64,000 bases of DNA, taken from Salinarimonas sp052380005 (GTDB taxonomy: Bacteria; Pseudomonadota; Alphaproteobacteria; Rhizobiales; Beijerinckiaceae). This document shows positions 7,710 to 17,098 of the stretch, one piece after another. A program made the translations under genes and the position numbers. The DNA lies in assembly GCA_052380005.1 (NCBI GenBank), contig JBQTCJ010000017.1, one strand, 5' to 3'. The notes below the pieces were generated by a model that was not told the origin of the DNA, searched no databases, and saw only the letters and a program-made list of their open reading frames with translations. How positions within the stretch are numbered: the first letter of the stretch is position 1; each line of letters begins with the position of its first letter.

Positions 7710-9113
7710 ATGAACGCAGTCACCGGCCCGGCCGGGCTCCCGGTCGCCATCCTGGGGGCAGGCCCGATCGGCCTCGCGGCCGCCGCGCACTGCGCCGCGC
7801 GCGGCCTGCCGTTCGTCGTGATCGAGGCGGGTGCCGACGTCGGCGCGCACGTGCGCGACTGGGGCCACGTGCGCCTGTTCTCGCCGTGGCGCTACGACAT
7901 CGACGAGGCCGCACGGCGGCTGCTCGCGCGCGCCGGGTGGGTCGCGCCCGATCCGGACGCGCTGCCCACGGGAGCCGAGCTCGCGGACCGCTACCTCGCA
8001 CCGCTGGCGGACGCGCTGGCCGCTCACGGGCGGATCGAGACCGGCGCGCGCGTGGTCGCCGTGACTCGCGCGGGGCTCGACAAGGTCCGCAGCGCGCGGC
8101 GCGAGCAGGCGCCGTTCCGGATCGACGTGGCCCATGCCGACGGCCGCCGGACGCGCCTGACGGCACGCGCCGTCGTCGACGCGACGGGGACCTGGAGCAC
8201 GCCCAATCCGCTCGGCGGCTCCGGCGTGCCGGCGCTCGGCGAGGCCGAGGCTGCCGGCCGCATCGCCTATCGCATTCCCGATCCCCTCGGGCGGGACCGC
8301 GCGCTGCATGCCGGCGCGCGCACGCTGGTGATCGGCGCGGGGCATTCGGCGGCGAACGCCGTGATCGACCTCGCCGACCTCGCGGCCGAGACCGGTGCCG
8401 GAACGGTGGCCTGGGCCATCCGCGGCGCGCGGCCGATCCGCGCCTTCGGCGGCGGCGCGGGAGACGAGCTTCCCGCCCGCGGCGCGCTCGGCGAACGGCT
8501 CCGGGCGCTCGTCTCGGAGGGGCGCGTGCGGCTCGAGACGGGCTTCCTCGCGACCTCAGTGCGCGAGGACGGCGACGGCGGCCTCGTCGTCGACGGCGAG
8601 GACGGCCGCGCGATCGGCCCCTTCGACCGCATCGTCGCCCTCACCGGCCAGCGGCCGGAGCTCGGCTTCCTGCGCGAGCTGCGCATCGATCTCGACCCGT
8701 GGCTCGAATGCGCGCGGGCGCTCGCCGGCGACATCGATCCCAACGTCCACGCCTGCGGCAGCGTCTCGCCGCACGGGCATGCGGCGCTCGCCCATCCCGA
8801 GCGCGGCTTCTACGTCGTCGGCGCCAAGAGCTACGGCCGCGCGCCGACCTTCCTCCTGATGACCGGCTACGAGCAGGTCCGCTCCGTCGTCGCCGCCCTC
8901 GCGGGGGCGCTCGAGGAGGCGGACCGGGTGGAACTGACACTGCCGAAGACCGGCGTGTGCACGACGGATCTCGCGGACGGGTCGGTGGCGTGCTGCGCGC
9001 CCGCCCCGGAGGGCGCCCGCGGCTGCTGCGGAGGCGAGCGTTCCGCCGACGCCGTCCCGATCGCGTCCCCCGCCCCGGCCACCGCCGGCGGCTGCTGCGG
9101 AGCCGCCGCGTGA
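7710..9113 (+). CDS. Flavin-dependent monooxygenase with Cys-rich tail (ArsO-like)
   Basis: A 467-residue FAD/NADPH enzyme. The first Rossmann motif is GAGPIG at 16-21; a second, IGAGHSAAN, lies in mid-chain, as in flavin-containing monooxygenases. The last 50 residues carry three Cys-Cys pairs (VACCAPAP, RGCCGG, GGCCGAA), plus a Cys in TGVCTTD: a likely soft-metal binding tail. The ATG at 7710 has a good ribosome site (GTGAGGAGAG). It is second in an operon between an arsenic-type ArsR and an MFS exporter, overlapping the exporter start. An arsenic or antimony related oxidation, as proposed for ArsO proteins, is the best inference; the true substrate is unproven. Confidence 0.8.
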   Translation: MNAVTGPAGLPVAILGAGPIGLAAAAHCAARGLPFVVIEAGADVGAHVRDWGHVRLFSPWRYDIDEAARRLLARAGWVAPDPDALPTGAELADRYLAPLADALAAHGRIETGARVVAVTRAGLDKVRSARREQAPFRIDVAHADGRRTRLTARAVVDATGTWSTPNPLGGSGVPALGEAEAAGRIAYRIPDPLGRDRALHAGARTLVIGAGHSAANAVIDLADLAAETGAGTVAWAIRGARPIRAFGGGAGDELPARGALGERLRALVSEGRVRLETGFLATSVREDGDGGLVVDGEDGRAIGPFDRIVALTGQRPELGFLRELRIDLDPWLECARALAGDIDPNVHACGSVSPHGHAALAHPERGFYVVGAKSYGRAPTFLLMTGYEQVRSVVAALAGALEEADRVELTLPKTGVCTTDLADGSVACCAPAPEGARGCCGGERSADAVPIASPAPATAGGCCGAAA

Positions 9114-10363
9114 GCCCACCGTCCGGGACAGCCGCCGCCGACCCGGCGGCGACCACCGCACCGACGGGGCCGTCGCGCCCCGTCGTGATCACCGCCCTCG
9201 GCATCACCCAGATCCTCGCCTGGGGATCGACCTTCTACCTGCTCGCGGTGCTCGCGCCGGTGATCGCCGGCGACACGGGCTGGCCGAAGACCTTCGTCGT
9301 CGGCGGCCTGACGCTCGGCCTCGTCGCGGCGAGCCTGATCTCGCCGCGGGTGGGGCGCGCCGTCGAGGCGACGGGGGGGCGGCCGGTGCTCGTGGGCTCG
9401 GCGCTGGTGATGGCCGCGGGGCTCGCCCTGCTCGGGCTCGCCACGACGCGTACGCTCTATCTCGGCGCCTGGCTGGTGATCGGGCTCGGCATGGGGGCTG
9501 GCCTCTACGACGCCGCCTTCGCCACGCTCGGGCGCCTCTACGGATCGACGGCGCGCTCGGCGATCACCACGCTCACCTTGTTCGGCGGCTTCGCCTCGAC
9601 GGTGGGCTGGCCGCTCTCGGCCTTCCTGGTCGAGACGCTGGGCTGGCGCGGCGCCTGCTTCTCCTACGCCGCGATGCACGTCCTCGTCATCGCGCCGCTC
9701 TACCTGACGCTCCTGCCGCGCCGGCCGGCGCCGGCGCCCGTCGCGAGCCCGACGCTCTCCGGCGACGCGCCCGGGAAGGCCGCCTCGTCGCCCGCGCCGG
9801 CGGCCGGCGGCGAACGCCTGCTGCGGCTCACGCTGTCGGCGGCGCTTACGGTGAGCGGGCTCGCCACCGCCGTCCTCTCCGTCCACCTCATCACCGTGCT
9901 CCAGACGCGCGACCTCGCACTGGCCGCGGCGGTCGGCCTCGCGGCCTTGGTCGGGCCGAGCCAGGTGGGCGCGCGCGTGCTCGAGGCCTGGATCGGCCGG
10001 CGCTACCACCCGATCTGGACCGCCGGGGCGTCGGCGTCGCTCACCTTCGCGGGCGTGGCCCTGCTCGCGAGCGGGCATGCCGGCATCCTCACCCTGGCGC
10101 TCGTCTGCTACGGCGCGGGCATCGGCATCCGCTCGATCGTCAAGGGCACCCTGCCGCTCGCGCTGTTCGGCGCGCACGGCTACGCGGCGCTCATGGGCCG
10201 CCTCGCCCTCCCCCAGCTCCTCGTCGCGGCGCTGGCGCCGCTCGCGGGGGCGTGGCTCATGGAGGCGATCGGCCCCGACGCCCTGCTCCTGGCGCTGATC
10301 GGCATCACCGCCCTCGACGCCGCCTTCGTCGTGGCGATCGCCCTGCAGATACGGAGGCGATGA
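9110..10363 (+). CDS. MFS transporter, probable metalloid exporter
   Basis: A 417-residue major facilitator protein with about 12 membrane segments; the first is preceded by a Pro/Ala-rich tail of about 20 residues. The loop LISPRVGRAVEATGGRPVL resembles the conserved MFS loop 2-3. The GTG start at 9110 overlaps the monooxygenase stop (GTGA), so the pair is translationally coupled. Gene order arsR, flavoprotein, MFS suggests that it exports the product of the flavoprotein or a metalloid. It is not an ACR3 or ArsB type carrier; ArsJ or ArsK-like roles cannot be separated here. Confidence 0.85.
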   Translation: MSPPSGTAAADPAATTAPTGPSRPVVITALGITQILAWGSTFYLLAVLAPVIAGDTGWPKTFVVGGLTLGLVAASLISPRVGRAVEATGGRPVLVGSALVMAAGLALLGLATTRTLYLGAWLVIGLGMGAGLYDAAFATLGRLYGSTARSAITTLTLFGGFASTVGWPLSAFLVETLGWRGACFSYAAMHVLVIAPLYLTLLPRRPAPAPVASPTLSGDAPGKAASSPAPAAGGERLLRLTLSAALTVSGLATAVLSVHLITVLQTRDLALAAAVGLAALVGPSQVGARVLEAWIGRRYHPIWTAGASASLTFAGVALLASGHAGILTLALVCYGAGIGIRSIVKGTLPLALFGAHGYAALMGRLALPQLLVAALAPLAGAWLMEAIGPDALLLALIGITALDAAFVVAIALQIRRR

Positions 10364-10399
10364 CGGCTCAGACGGTGGGCGGCGGCTCGCGTCCCGTGG

Positions 10400-10963
10400 T
10401 CATTCGACCGCGAGCGAGACCCATAGATCGACGGCGAGCAGCGGTACGTACGCGGCCGTCGTCCAGGCGCGCACGCGCCGCGAGGAGGCCAGCAGGACCA
10501 GCGCCGGCAAGAGGATGATCGGCACGTCGAGCAGGGCCCACACCGCGATGGGGGACTGTCCGAAGTAGTGGATGTTCGCGCCCATCCCGAGAACGTGGAA
10601 CGCGACGAGCGCCGCGAGGCCGTATCGGCCGTCGCGCTCGAAGTAGGCGCGCAGGCTGCCGTCCTCGTCCTCTGCCCGGCTCGGGAGGATGAGGGCCGAG
10701 GCGACGAAGAGCGTGAGCGTCAGGCCGACGAGGAAGAGGAAGTCGGCGAAGCCGAAGGTGCTGCGCATGGCGGCGAGGTGATTGATCGCCCACCAGTATT
10801 CCAGCATCTCGATGAACAGGACGCCGGCCCAGGTCACGGTGATCCAGTCGACCGCCGACCGCGAGCGCAATCGAAACACGGTGACGAAGCCCAGCAGGAG
10901 CCGCGTCACCGCAAGGCCCAGCACCATCGCCAGGATCGTCGAGATCATCCGGAACTCGTCCAT
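10400..10963 (-). CDS. Small integral membrane protein, unknown
   Basis: A 187-residue protein with five or six predicted hydrophobic segments (for example ISTILAMVLGLAVTRLLLGF, FADFLFLVGLTLTLFVASAL). I do not recognise the family. The ATG at 10963 (MDEFRMIST) is preferred over an upstream GTG because GGTGGG sits at a suitable distance before it. It converges on the MFS gene and is separated from the GGDEF/EAL gene by 63 bases in the other direction. No partner or function can be read from the context. Confidence 0.7.
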   Translation of the reverse strand: MDEFRMISTILAMVLGLAVTRLLLGFVTVFRLRSRSAVDWITVTWAGVLFIEMLEYWWAINHLAAMRSTFGFADFLFLVGLTLTLFVASALILPSRAEDEDGSLRAYFERDGRYGLAALVAFHVLGMGANIHYFGQSPIAVWALLDVPIILLPALVLLASSRRVRAWTTAAYVPLLAVDLWVSLAVE

Positions 10964-11026
10964 GCCCACCGATATGGCCGCAGGGCGACGCACAGTCCAG
11001 ATCCTGTTACGGCGACCGCCGACCCG

Positions 11027-13372
11027 TCACGCCGCGTCGCGTGCGCGCTCCGCCAGGAACGGCGCCACCGCGCCCGCGGGCATCGGGCGGCCGAAGAGCC
11101 AGCCCTGGGCCTGGGCGCAGCCGCGGGCGGCGAGGAAGGCGGCCTGCGCCTGCGTCTCCACGCCCTCCGCGGTCACGGCGATCTCCAGCGCGCGGCCGAG
11201 CTCGATCACGGCTGACGCGATCGCCGCGTCGTCGGGATCCTCGATCAGGTCGCGCACGAAGCTGCGGTCGATCTTGATGTCGTCCACGGGGAAGCGCTTG
11301 AGGTGCGTCAGCGAGGCGAAGCCGGTGCCGAAGTCGTCGAGCGCGATCCGCATGCCGGCTTCCTGGAAGGCCCGCAGGATCGCCTCGACCGCCTCCCCGC
11401 CCTGCCCCAGGAAGACGCTCTCGGTCACCTCGACGTCGATGCGCTCCGCCGGCACGCCGGCGCGGGCGAGCTGGGCGAGGACGCGCGGCGCGAGGTCCGG
11501 CCGCCGGAACTCGGCGGGGGCGAAGTTGACCGCGATCCGCCCGCAGGCGAGGCCGGCCTCCATCCACCCGCGGACGTCGGCGCAGACGCGTGCGCGCATG
11601 CGCTCGCCGATGGCGATCGCGAGCTCCGGGTCCTCGAAGGCGGCGGCGAAGCCGTGGGGCGTGACGACCGTCCCGTCCGCGCGCCGCCAGCGGGCGAGCG
11701 CCTCGAAGCCGGTGACGCGGCCGGTCTCGAGGCTCACCTTCGGCTGGTAGTGCGGCTCGATGGCATCCGCCCCGAGCGCCTCCGCGACGTCGCGCAGCAG
11801 CGTCACCCGGCGCTGGAAGCCCTCGCGCAGCCGCGGCTCGTAGACGACGACGCGGTTGCGGCCGCCCTGCTTGGCCGCGTAGAGCGCGAGATCGGCGTCC
11901 TTGACGAGCTCGCCCGGCGCCGTGTCGTGCTCCGGGCACAGTGCGAGACCGATGCTGATGCGCCCGACGAGGACGCGATCGCGAAAGAGGACCGACGCGT
12001 GCATCGCCCCCAGGAGGCGCGTCGCCGTCCGCTCGGCCTCGGCTCGGTCGGCCCGCGCGAGGACGACGGCGAACTCGTCGCCGCCGAGCCGCGCGACGAC
12101 GTCGTCCGGCCCCACCTCCGCGGTCAGCCGCCGGGCGACCTCGACGAGGAGCGCGTCCCCGGCATCGTGGCCGAGCGTGTCGTTCACCTCCTTGAGCCCG
12201 TCGAGGTCGAGGAGAAGCAGCGCCGCGCCCGTCTCGCCGCCGCTTGCGCCCTCCCCCTGTTCCCGCCCGGCGTCGGCGGCGACCCGAGCGGCCGCGCGTG
12301 CGGAGATCGTGTCGAGCCTGGCCTGGAACTGCGCGCGGTTCGGCAGCCCGGTGAGCGCGTCGTGGTTGGCGGCGCGCCAGACCCGGCCCTCCGCGAGCTT
12401 GCGCTCGGTGATGTCGACGACGGCGGCGAGCAGCGCCGCGCGCCCGTCGATATCGATGGCGGAGGCCGCGAGCAGGACGTCGCGCTCCTCCCCATCGGGC
12501 CGGCGCAGGCGCGTCTCGAAGCCCTCGACGCGCCCCTGCGCCGTCACGGCCGCGACGAAGCGGGCGCGGTCCAGCGGGTTGGCGTAGAGGTCGGGCGTCG
12601 ACCAGACCTCGCTCGCCCGCTCGCCGAGGAAGCCGCGTCCCGCGTCGTTGAGCGCGAGCACGCGCCCGCCCGCGCGCTCGGAGACGACGAGCGGGATCGG
12701 CACCGTGCGGAACATCCGCTCGAACATCTCGCGGCTCTGGGCGAGCTCGCCGTTGGCGTGCCGCTCGCGCTGGGTGGCCGCCCACTCGAGCCGGCGCAGC
12801 CTGTTCGAGCGATTGACGACGAGCAGCAGCGCCACGTTCAGCATCAGCAGGCCGAGCGCGAGACCGAGCGTCGTCGTCTTCACGCCCGGTGGCCCTTCGC
12901 CGAGCACCGAGAAGCCGACGAGCATGCACAGCGACGCGACGGCGCCGGTCGCGAGCGCGGTGCGGAAGTGGTTGGGCACCACGAGGTAGAACATCGTCGG
13001 CAGGACGACGACCACGAAGAGCGCGAGGTCGGACCGCGCGGAGACGAGGAGCCCTACCGCGAGCGAGACGACGATCTGCCACAGCACGATCGCATGCCCC
13101 AGCCGGCCGCTGTGCTGGAGCCTCAGCACGGCCGCGAGGCAGGCGAGCGAGGCGAGGATCGTGGCGAGCCGCGCGGGCACCGCCACCCAGAAATGCGGAT
13201 CGCCGGCGAAGCGCCAGTCCGAGACCAGGAACAGCGTGTTGACGATCGCCGACGCGACCAGGAACAGCCGCGCCTGCCGGGCGGTCTCCGGCAGGCGCTC
13301 GGTCCGGAAGGCGGCTTCCGTACCGGGATCGCGGAACTCTCCGCTGAAGGGGCTGAGCGCGTAGGCCGACAT
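11027..13372 (-). CDS. Membrane PAS-GGDEF-EAL cyclic-di-GMP enzyme
   Basis: A protein of about 781 residues: an N-terminal membrane region (about 35-205, six or so helices), a PAS-like domain (about 235-340, ending VVDITERKLAEG), GGDEF (about 345-510) and EAL (about 525-775). The GGDEF site is intact (ARLGGDEFAVV) and the EAL site keeps FEALARW, the metal-binding EVTES and DDFGTGF. Upstream of GGDEF the inhibitory RxxD is replaced (GPDDVVARL), so feedback inhibition is probably lost. It could make or break cyclic-di-GMP; which dominates is not evident. The ATG at 13372 was chosen; a GTG at 13390 is possible. Confidence 0.9.
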   Translation of the reverse strand: MSAYALSPFSGEFRDPGTEAAFRTERLPETARQARLFLVASAIVNTLFLVSDWRFAGDPHFWVAVPARLATILASLACLAAVLRLQHSGRLGHAIVLWQIVVSLAVGLLVSARSDLALFVVVVLPTMFYLVVPNHFRTALATGAVASLCMLVGFSVLGEGPPGVKTTTLGLALGLLMLNVALLLVVNRSNRLRRLEWAATQRERHANGELAQSREMFERMFRTVPIPLVVSERAGGRVLALNDAGRGFLGERASEVWSTPDLYANPLDRARFVAAVTAQGRVEGFETRLRRPDGEERDVLLAASAIDIDGRAALLAAVVDITERKLAEGRVWRAANHDALTGLPNRAQFQARLDTISARAAARVAADAGREQGEGASGGETGAALLLLDLDGLKEVNDTLGHDAGDALLVEVARRLTAEVGPDDVVARLGGDEFAVVLARADRAEAERTATRLLGAMHASVLFRDRVLVGRISIGLALCPEHDTAPGELVKDADLALYAAKQGGRNRVVVYEPRLREGFQRRVTLLRDVAEALGADAIEPHYQPKVSLETGRVTGFEALARWRRADGTVVTPHGFAAAFEDPELAIAIGERMRARVCADVRGWMEAGLACGRIAVNFAPAEFRRPDLAPRVLAQLARAGVPAERIDVEVTESVFLGQGGEAVEAILRAFQEAGMRIALDDFGTGFASLTHLKRFPVDDIKIDRSFVRDLIEDPDDAAIASAVIELGRALEIAVTAEGVETQAQAAFLAARGCAQAQGWLFGRPMPAGAVAPFLAERARDAA

Positions 13373-13446
13373 GACGGCTACGCTTCGCACGCAGCAGTGT
13401 AATGGGCGTTAACACCACCCATGCGCGGATGCGCAAGCCCGATGGG

Positions 13447-16149
13447 TCATCCCTGCAACCGGGCCAGCGCCTCCGCCACCTTCGCCTTGCGCGCCAGCGT
13501 CTCCTCGAGCCGCTCCCGCATCTCCTCGACCACCTCTTCCTTGGCGTTGGCCAGGAAGGCGGGGTTGTCGAGCTTGGCGCGGGCCTTGGCCTCGTCCTGC
13601 GCGAGCTTGCCGTCCTCCTTGGCGAGGCGGGCGCGCTCGGCGTCGAGGTCGACGACGCCCTCGAGCGGCAGCGCCGCACTCTCGCCCCGCACGACGAGGA
13701 GGATGCTCGCCTTGGGCGCGGCGTCGGCCGTCCCGATCTCGGAGAGGCGCGCGAGGCGCCGGATCATGTCCGACCACGCCTCCGCGCGGGCGCGCACCGC
13801 GGCCGAGGGCGCGATCAGGAGCAGCGGCACCTGCGCGCCGCCGGGAACGCCGGTCTCCGAGCGCGCGGAGCGGATCTCGGAGACGAGATCGACCACCCAG
13901 CCGATCTCGGCCTCGGCCGCCTCGTCGCGCAGCGCCGCGAGGTCCGGCCACGCGGCGAGCGCGAGCACGGGCTCGTCGCGCGCCGGGCCGTCCGCCCCCT
14001 TCACCGCCCACAGCTCCTCGGTGATGAAGGGCATGAACGGGTGGAGCAGCTTGCACACCTGGTCGAGGAGGAACGCCGCGGTGGCCCGGGTCTCGTCCTT
14101 GGCCGGACCGTCCTCGCCCTGGAGCACGGGCTTGGCGAGCTCGAGATACCAGTCGCAGAACACGTTCCAGGTGAAGCGGTAGGCGGCCGCGGCGGCGTCG
14201 TTGAAGCGATAGGCCTCGATCGCCGCGCCGACGTCCGCGAACGCCCTGGCGCATTCGGAGAGCGCCCAGCGGTTGAGGGTCTCCTCGACCGCCTTCGGGT
14301 CGAAGCCGGCGACGCGCGCACAGCCGTTCATCTCGGCGAAGCGCGCGGCGTTCCAGATCTTGGTCGAGAAGTTGCGGTAGCCCTCGACGCGCGAGACCGC
14401 GAGCTTGATGTCGCGCCCCTGCGCCGCCATGGCCGCGAGCGTGAAGCGCAGGGCGTCGGCCCCGAACTGGTCGATCAGCGAGAGCGGGTCGATGACGTTG
14501 CCCTTCGACTTCGACATCTTGGCGCCCTTCTCGTCGCGGACGAGCGCGTGGATGTAGACCGTGTCGAAGGGCACCTCGTCCATGAAATGAAGACCCGCCA
14601 TCATCATCCGGGCGACCCAGAAGAAGATGATGTCGAAGCCGGTGACGAGGGTGCTCGTGGGGTAGTAGCGGGCGACCTCCGGCGTCGCGTCCGGCCAGCC
14701 GAGCGTGGAGAACGGCCAGAGCGCCGAGGAGAACCAGGTGTCGAGCACGTCCTCGTCGCGGGTGAGCGCGACCTCGCGGTCGTGCTTGTCGCGGGCCTGC
14801 GCGCGCGCCTCGTCCTCGTCGTAGGCGACGAAGACGTTGCCCTCCTCGTCGTACCAGGCCGGGATCTGGTGCCCCCACCAGAGCTGGCGCGAGACGCACC
14901 ACGGCTCGATGTTCTCGAGCCATTGGAAATAGGTCTTCTCCCACGTCTCCGGCACGAAGCGGGTGCGCCCGTCCTTCACGGCCGCGAGCGCACGCTCGGC
15001 GAGCGGCTTCACGTTCACGAACCATTGGTCGGTGAGGTACGGCTCGACCACGACGCCGGAGCGGTCCCCGTGGGGCACCGCGTGGACGTTCGCGACGATC
15101 TCGACGAGGAGCCCGCGCGCCTCCATCAACGCGACGACGCGCGTGCGCGCTTCGAACCGGTCGAGCCCGTGCAGCGCCAGCGCCTCCGGCTCGGGTGCGG
15201 CATCGCGCAGGAAGTCCTCGTTCTCCTCGAGCGACACCCGAGCCGACCGGTCGAAGATGTTGACGAGCGGCAGGTCGTGCCGCTTGCCGACCTCGAAATC
15301 GTTGAAGTCGTGCGCCGGCGTGATCTTCACCGCGCCCGATCCCTTCTCCGGGTCCGAGTAGTCGTCGGCGACGATCGGGATGCGCCGGCCGACCAGCGGC
15401 AGGATCGCGAACTTGCCCACGAGGTCCGCGTAGCGCTCGTCGTCCGGATGCACCGCCACCGCCGTGTCGCCGAGCATCGTCTCGGGGCGGGTGGTCGCGA
15501 CCGTGATGAAGCGGCCTGCCTGCCCCTCGATCGGGTAGCGGAAGTGCCAGAGGTGGCCCTTCTGCTCGACCTGCTGCACCTCGAGGTCGGAGATCGCCGT
15601 CTGGAACTTCGGGTCCCAGTTGACGAGGCGCTTGTCCTTGTAGAGCAGGCCCTGGCGGTAGAGGTCGACGAAGACCTTCAGCACGGCCTTCGAGAGCCCC
15701 TCGTCCATGGTGAAGCGCTCGCGCGACCAGTCGCAGGAGGCGCCGAGCCGCTTGAGCTGGTTGACGATCGCCCCGCCGCTCTCCTCCTTCCAGGCCCAGA
15801 CCTCCTTCAGGAAGGCCTCGCGGCCCATGCTGCGGCGGTCCGTCCGGTTCTCGGCTGCGAGCTTGCGCTCGACGACCATCTGCGTCGCGATGCCGGCATG
15901 GTCCATGCCCGGCTGCCAGAGCACGTCGCGCCCGCGCATGCGCTCGAACCGGCACAGCACGTCCTGGAGCGTGTTGTTGAGCGCATGCCCCATGTGCAGC
16001 GAGCCCGTCACGTTCGGCGGCGGGATCATGATCGTGTAGGGCTCGGCGTCCGCACGCTCCGGGCGCCCGGCGCGGAACGCGTCCGCATCCTCCCACACCT
16101 TGGCGATACGCCCCTCGACGGCGGCGTGGTCGAACGTCTTGTCCATCAT
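13447..16149 (-). CDS. valS: Valyl-tRNA synthetase
   Basis: A 900-residue class I synthetase that charges tRNA-Val. The HIGH motif appears as GSLHMGHALNN in the N-terminal catalytic half and the KMSKS motif as GAKMSKSKGNVIDPL. The CP1 editing domain lies between them (TTRPETMLGDTAVAVHP). The C-terminal end is a charged coiled coil (LDAERARLAKEDGKLAQDEA) that grips the tRNA, as usual for bacterial ValS. Two Met codons begin the frame (16149, 16146); the longer is used. popZ, tolC and a PIMT-like gene lie upstream on the same strand, an order often seen in Hyphomicrobiales. Confidence 0.97.
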   Translation of the reverse strand: MMDKTFDHAAVEGRIAKVWEDADAFRAGRPERADAEPYTIMIPPPNVTGSLHMGHALNNTLQDVLCRFERMRGRDVLWQPGMDHAGIATQMVVERKLAAENRTDRRSMGREAFLKEVWAWKEESGGAIVNQLKRLGASCDWSRERFTMDEGLSKAVLKVFVDLYRQGLLYKDKRLVNWDPKFQTAISDLEVQQVEQKGHLWHFRYPIEGQAGRFITVATTRPETMLGDTAVAVHPDDERYADLVGKFAILPLVGRRIPIVADDYSDPEKGSGAVKITPAHDFNDFEVGKRHDLPLVNIFDRSARVSLEENEDFLRDAAPEPEALALHGLDRFEARTRVVALMEARGLLVEIVANVHAVPHGDRSGVVVEPYLTDQWFVNVKPLAERALAAVKDGRTRFVPETWEKTYFQWLENIEPWCVSRQLWWGHQIPAWYDEEGNVFVAYDEDEARAQARDKHDREVALTRDEDVLDTWFSSALWPFSTLGWPDATPEVARYYPTSTLVTGFDIIFFWVARMMMAGLHFMDEVPFDTVYIHALVRDEKGAKMSKSKGNVIDPLSLIDQFGADALRFTLAAMAAQGRDIKLAVSRVEGYRNFSTKIWNAARFAEMNGCARVAGFDPKAVEETLNRWALSECARAFADVGAAIEAYRFNDAAAAAYRFTWNVFCDWYLELAKPVLQGEDGPAKDETRATAAFLLDQVCKLLHPFMPFITEELWAVKGADGPARDEPVLALAAWPDLAALRDEAAEAEIGWVVDLVSEIRSARSETGVPGGAQVPLLLIAPSAAVRARAEAWSDMIRRLARLSEIGTADAAPKASILLVVRGESAALPLEGVVDLDAERARLAKEDGKLAQDEAKARAKLDNPAFLANAKEEVVEEMRERLEETLARKAKVAEALARLQG

Positions 16150-16265
16150 GGGATCGGCCGATCGTATCTCGAAACGGAAACGCGCCCGTGGTGCGCGCCC
16201 TCGAGCCCCGGCTAGAAACCGGAGGCGAGCGCGCAAGTCAACGGGTGGCGGAGCGTGCGCGCGGA

Positions 16266-16982
16266 TCAGCGTCCGCGTGATACGCGCTCGATCTCGGCAC
16301 GTACGAGGCGCTCGACGATGCTCGGCAGGTTGTCGTCGAGCCAGTCCTTGAGCATCGGCCGCAGCATTTCCTTGACGAGATCTTCCAGCGTGCGGCCCTG
16401 GTTCGAGAGCACCGCGTGGGCGAGCATGTTGAACGAGCCGCCGACGGCGGCGTCCGTCGCCTCGGAGACGAGGCGCTCCTGATCGAAGGACCGCCGCGGC
16501 GGCGGCTCCGGCATCGGTGGCGGCACGTAGGGCGCGGGCCCGTCCGGGACGGGCTCGTCCTCCTCCTCCTCCTCCTCGTCGAAGGCCTCCATCTCCGGCT
16601 CGGGCTCCGGCCCGGGAAGCGCATCGAAGTCGGTCTCGGCCTCGAAGGCGGCGGTGCGGAAGTCGATGTCCTCGTGCTCGAGGTCGAGCGGCGAGGGATC
16701 GGCCGCGACCTTGGCCACCGGCTCGGCGACGGCGCCGAGATCGAGAACCTCCTCCTCCTCTTCCTCCTCCGCCTCGGGCTCCGGATCGTCCCCGAACATG
16801 TCGTCGACGGCGGACTGGGAGTTGCCGGCTGCGCCGTCGTCCTCGGGCTCGTCGACCTCCGGCTCCTCCTCGGGCTGCGCCGCGGACGCCTGGTCGTCGG
16901 CGATGATCCGGCGGATGGAGGCGAGGATGTCCTCCATCGTCGGCTCTTCGGACTTGGCGCTCTTGGGGCTGGCCGGGCTCAT
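16266..16982 (-). CDS. popZ: Polar organizing protein PopZ (DUF2497)
   Basis: A 238-residue protein with the three-part PopZ layout. A short N-terminal helix (PTMEDILASIRRIIADD) binds partner proteins. A Glu/Pro-rich disordered spacer with long acidic runs follows (about 35-165). The C-terminal helices (TLEDLVKEMLRPMLKDWLDD, LPSIVERLVRAEIERVSRG) drive oligomerisation. PopZ forms polar condensates that anchor the ParB-bound origin in Caulobacter and mark the new pole in Agrobacterium. The ATG at 16982 is preferred because GGTGAG precedes it. The acidic spacer is longer and richer in glutamate runs than in Caulobacter, which may alter condensate properties. Confidence 0.92.
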   Translation of the reverse strand: MSPASPKSAKSEEPTMEDILASIRRIIADDQASAAQPEEEPEVDEPEDDGAAGNSQSAVDDMFGDDPEPEAEEEEEEEVLDLGAVAEPVAKVAADPSPLDLEHEDIDFRTAAFEAETDFDALPGPEPEPEMEAFDEEEEEEDEPVPDGPAPYVPPPMPEPPPRRSFDQERLVSEATDAAVGGSFNMLAHAVLSNQGRTLEDLVKEMLRPMLKDWLDDNLPSIVERLVRAEIERVSRGR

Positions 16983-17098
16983 GAAGCACTCACCGATCAC
17001 GATTCCACGCGCCGAGCATCGGCCGGCATGGTCAACGAAAGCTTAACGCGAGGGGGCGATGCGGTGCAAAGCGGCTTTCGAAGCGATCCACCGCGACG

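Noticed and set aside
13402..16215. Plus-strand open frame of 937 codons
   Set aside because: It lies entirely opposite valS, is rich in Arg, Glu and Val in low-complexity runs, has no domain, and is a by-product of high GC.
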